In this document: positions 63,795 to 64,000 of the stretch, in pieces
How positions within the stretch are numbered: position 1 is the stretch's first letter
Layout: each line of letters starts with the position of its first letter
Translations under genes and position numbers: made by a program
Assembly (NCBI RefSeq): GCF_900112365.1
Contig: NZ_FOLQ01000001.1
Span: 248,001-312,000 of the forward strand
DNA: 64,000 nucleotides
Origin: Spirosoma endophyticum
GTDB lineage: Bacteria > Bacteroidota > Bacteroidia > Cytophagales > Spirosomataceae
Direction: 5' to 3'
Notes under the pieces: generated by a model
Database searches by the model: none
Told to the model about the DNA's origin: nothing
The model's input: only the letters and a program-made list of their open reading frames with translations

Positions 63795-64000
63795 ATGAAA
63801 ACGTTAATCTGCTGCACACTTCTTGTGCTGGTTTTGTCCTGTAAAAAGACCGAATCCGATTCCGTAGCCCCCGAATATCCAGCATGGTATACACTTAAAT
63901 CGCCCGTTGACCATTCCATTGAAGGCGTCTGGGTGATCGGGACAAAACTCTTTTGATTTCGGTCGGATACGCGATTTTCCGTTCCACCGATCAGGGTCAG
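63795..64000 (+). pseudogene. Lipoprotein with BNR/YCF48-like repeat start, apparent frameshift
   Basis: ATG 63795 gives MKTLICCTLLVLVLSCKK, a lipoprotein signal (Cys16). The frame ends at a TGA at 63954 after 53 residues (...EGVWVIGTKLF). A neighbouring frame continues at once as KTLLISVGYAIFRSTDQGQ, which looks like a beta-propeller or sialidase-type repeat (STDxG). A one-base change around 63938-63950 would explain it. The gene is cut by the window end, so a complete copy cannot be judged. Confidence 0.6.

Noticed and set aside
63722..63919. Minus-strand 65-residue frame at the window end
   Set aside because: It is antisense to the lipoprotein signal peptide and shows no domain.

Overview
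The window looks like chromosome of a Bacteroidota bacterium, probably Cytophagales and close to Spirosoma (inference). Support: promoters of the TTTG-N19-TAnnTTTG type, a short primary sigma factor without region 1.1, a protease ending in a type IX secretion sorting domain, family-level matches (DUF2911, DUF2652, Bacteroidota-type LptF/G and START-like proteins), and almost no Shine-Dalgarno signals. No rRNA, CRISPR array, transposase or integrase was seen.

1-6.9 kb is a pectin/galacturonate locus: uxaC (cut by the window start), uxaA, uxaB, a LacI-type regulator and a secreted GH28 polygalacturonase. Two near-identical 18-bp palindromes tie the regulator, uxaBA and the polygalacturonase together. 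7-17.8 kb is housekeeping: rpoD, pnp, rpsO, an LptF/G permease, a START-like protein, tRNA-Met, small exported proteins, a response regulator, holA and a CocE-type hydrolase. 18-27.3 kb holds a cyclase-like DUF2652 protein and a D-amino-acid/peptide cluster: a serine hydrolase/D-aminoacylase fusion with an Lrp regulator, facing a DgcN-DgcA-like pair, a DUF3445 oxidase and an APC permease, with paired Lrp-like palindromes between them. 27-49.7 kb is mixed metabolism and maintenance: rhodanese, AcpH-like, dCMP deaminase, Gfo/Idh/MocA, pirin, aldo/keto reductase, ABC1 kinase with TetR, a Ppx-like exported protein, ComEC, GNAT, M43 protease, PhoH, DnaB, DUF2911, LOG family, and a GMC/gluconate dehydrogenase pair. 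49.8-52.2 kb is modABC behind a palindrome that resembles the E. coli ModE operator.

The most interesting part is 52.25-63.6 kb. A 10.7-kb defence island is bracketed by two copies of the 3' end of an FtsX-type permease gene. It encodes a pPIWI-RE system (REase, a Z-like protein, DinG-type helicase, PIWI-RE protein), an AAA ATPase/DUF4276 (TOPRIM-like) pair resembling PARIS, and a divergent XRE plus ImmA/IrrE pair likely to control it. The Z-like gene and the helicase gene are in one reading frame separated by a single TAA codon.

Intergenic spaces also carry several short tandem arrays with 7- or 8-base periodicity and different unit sequences, often in inverted pairs, plus many long perfect hairpins at gene ends.
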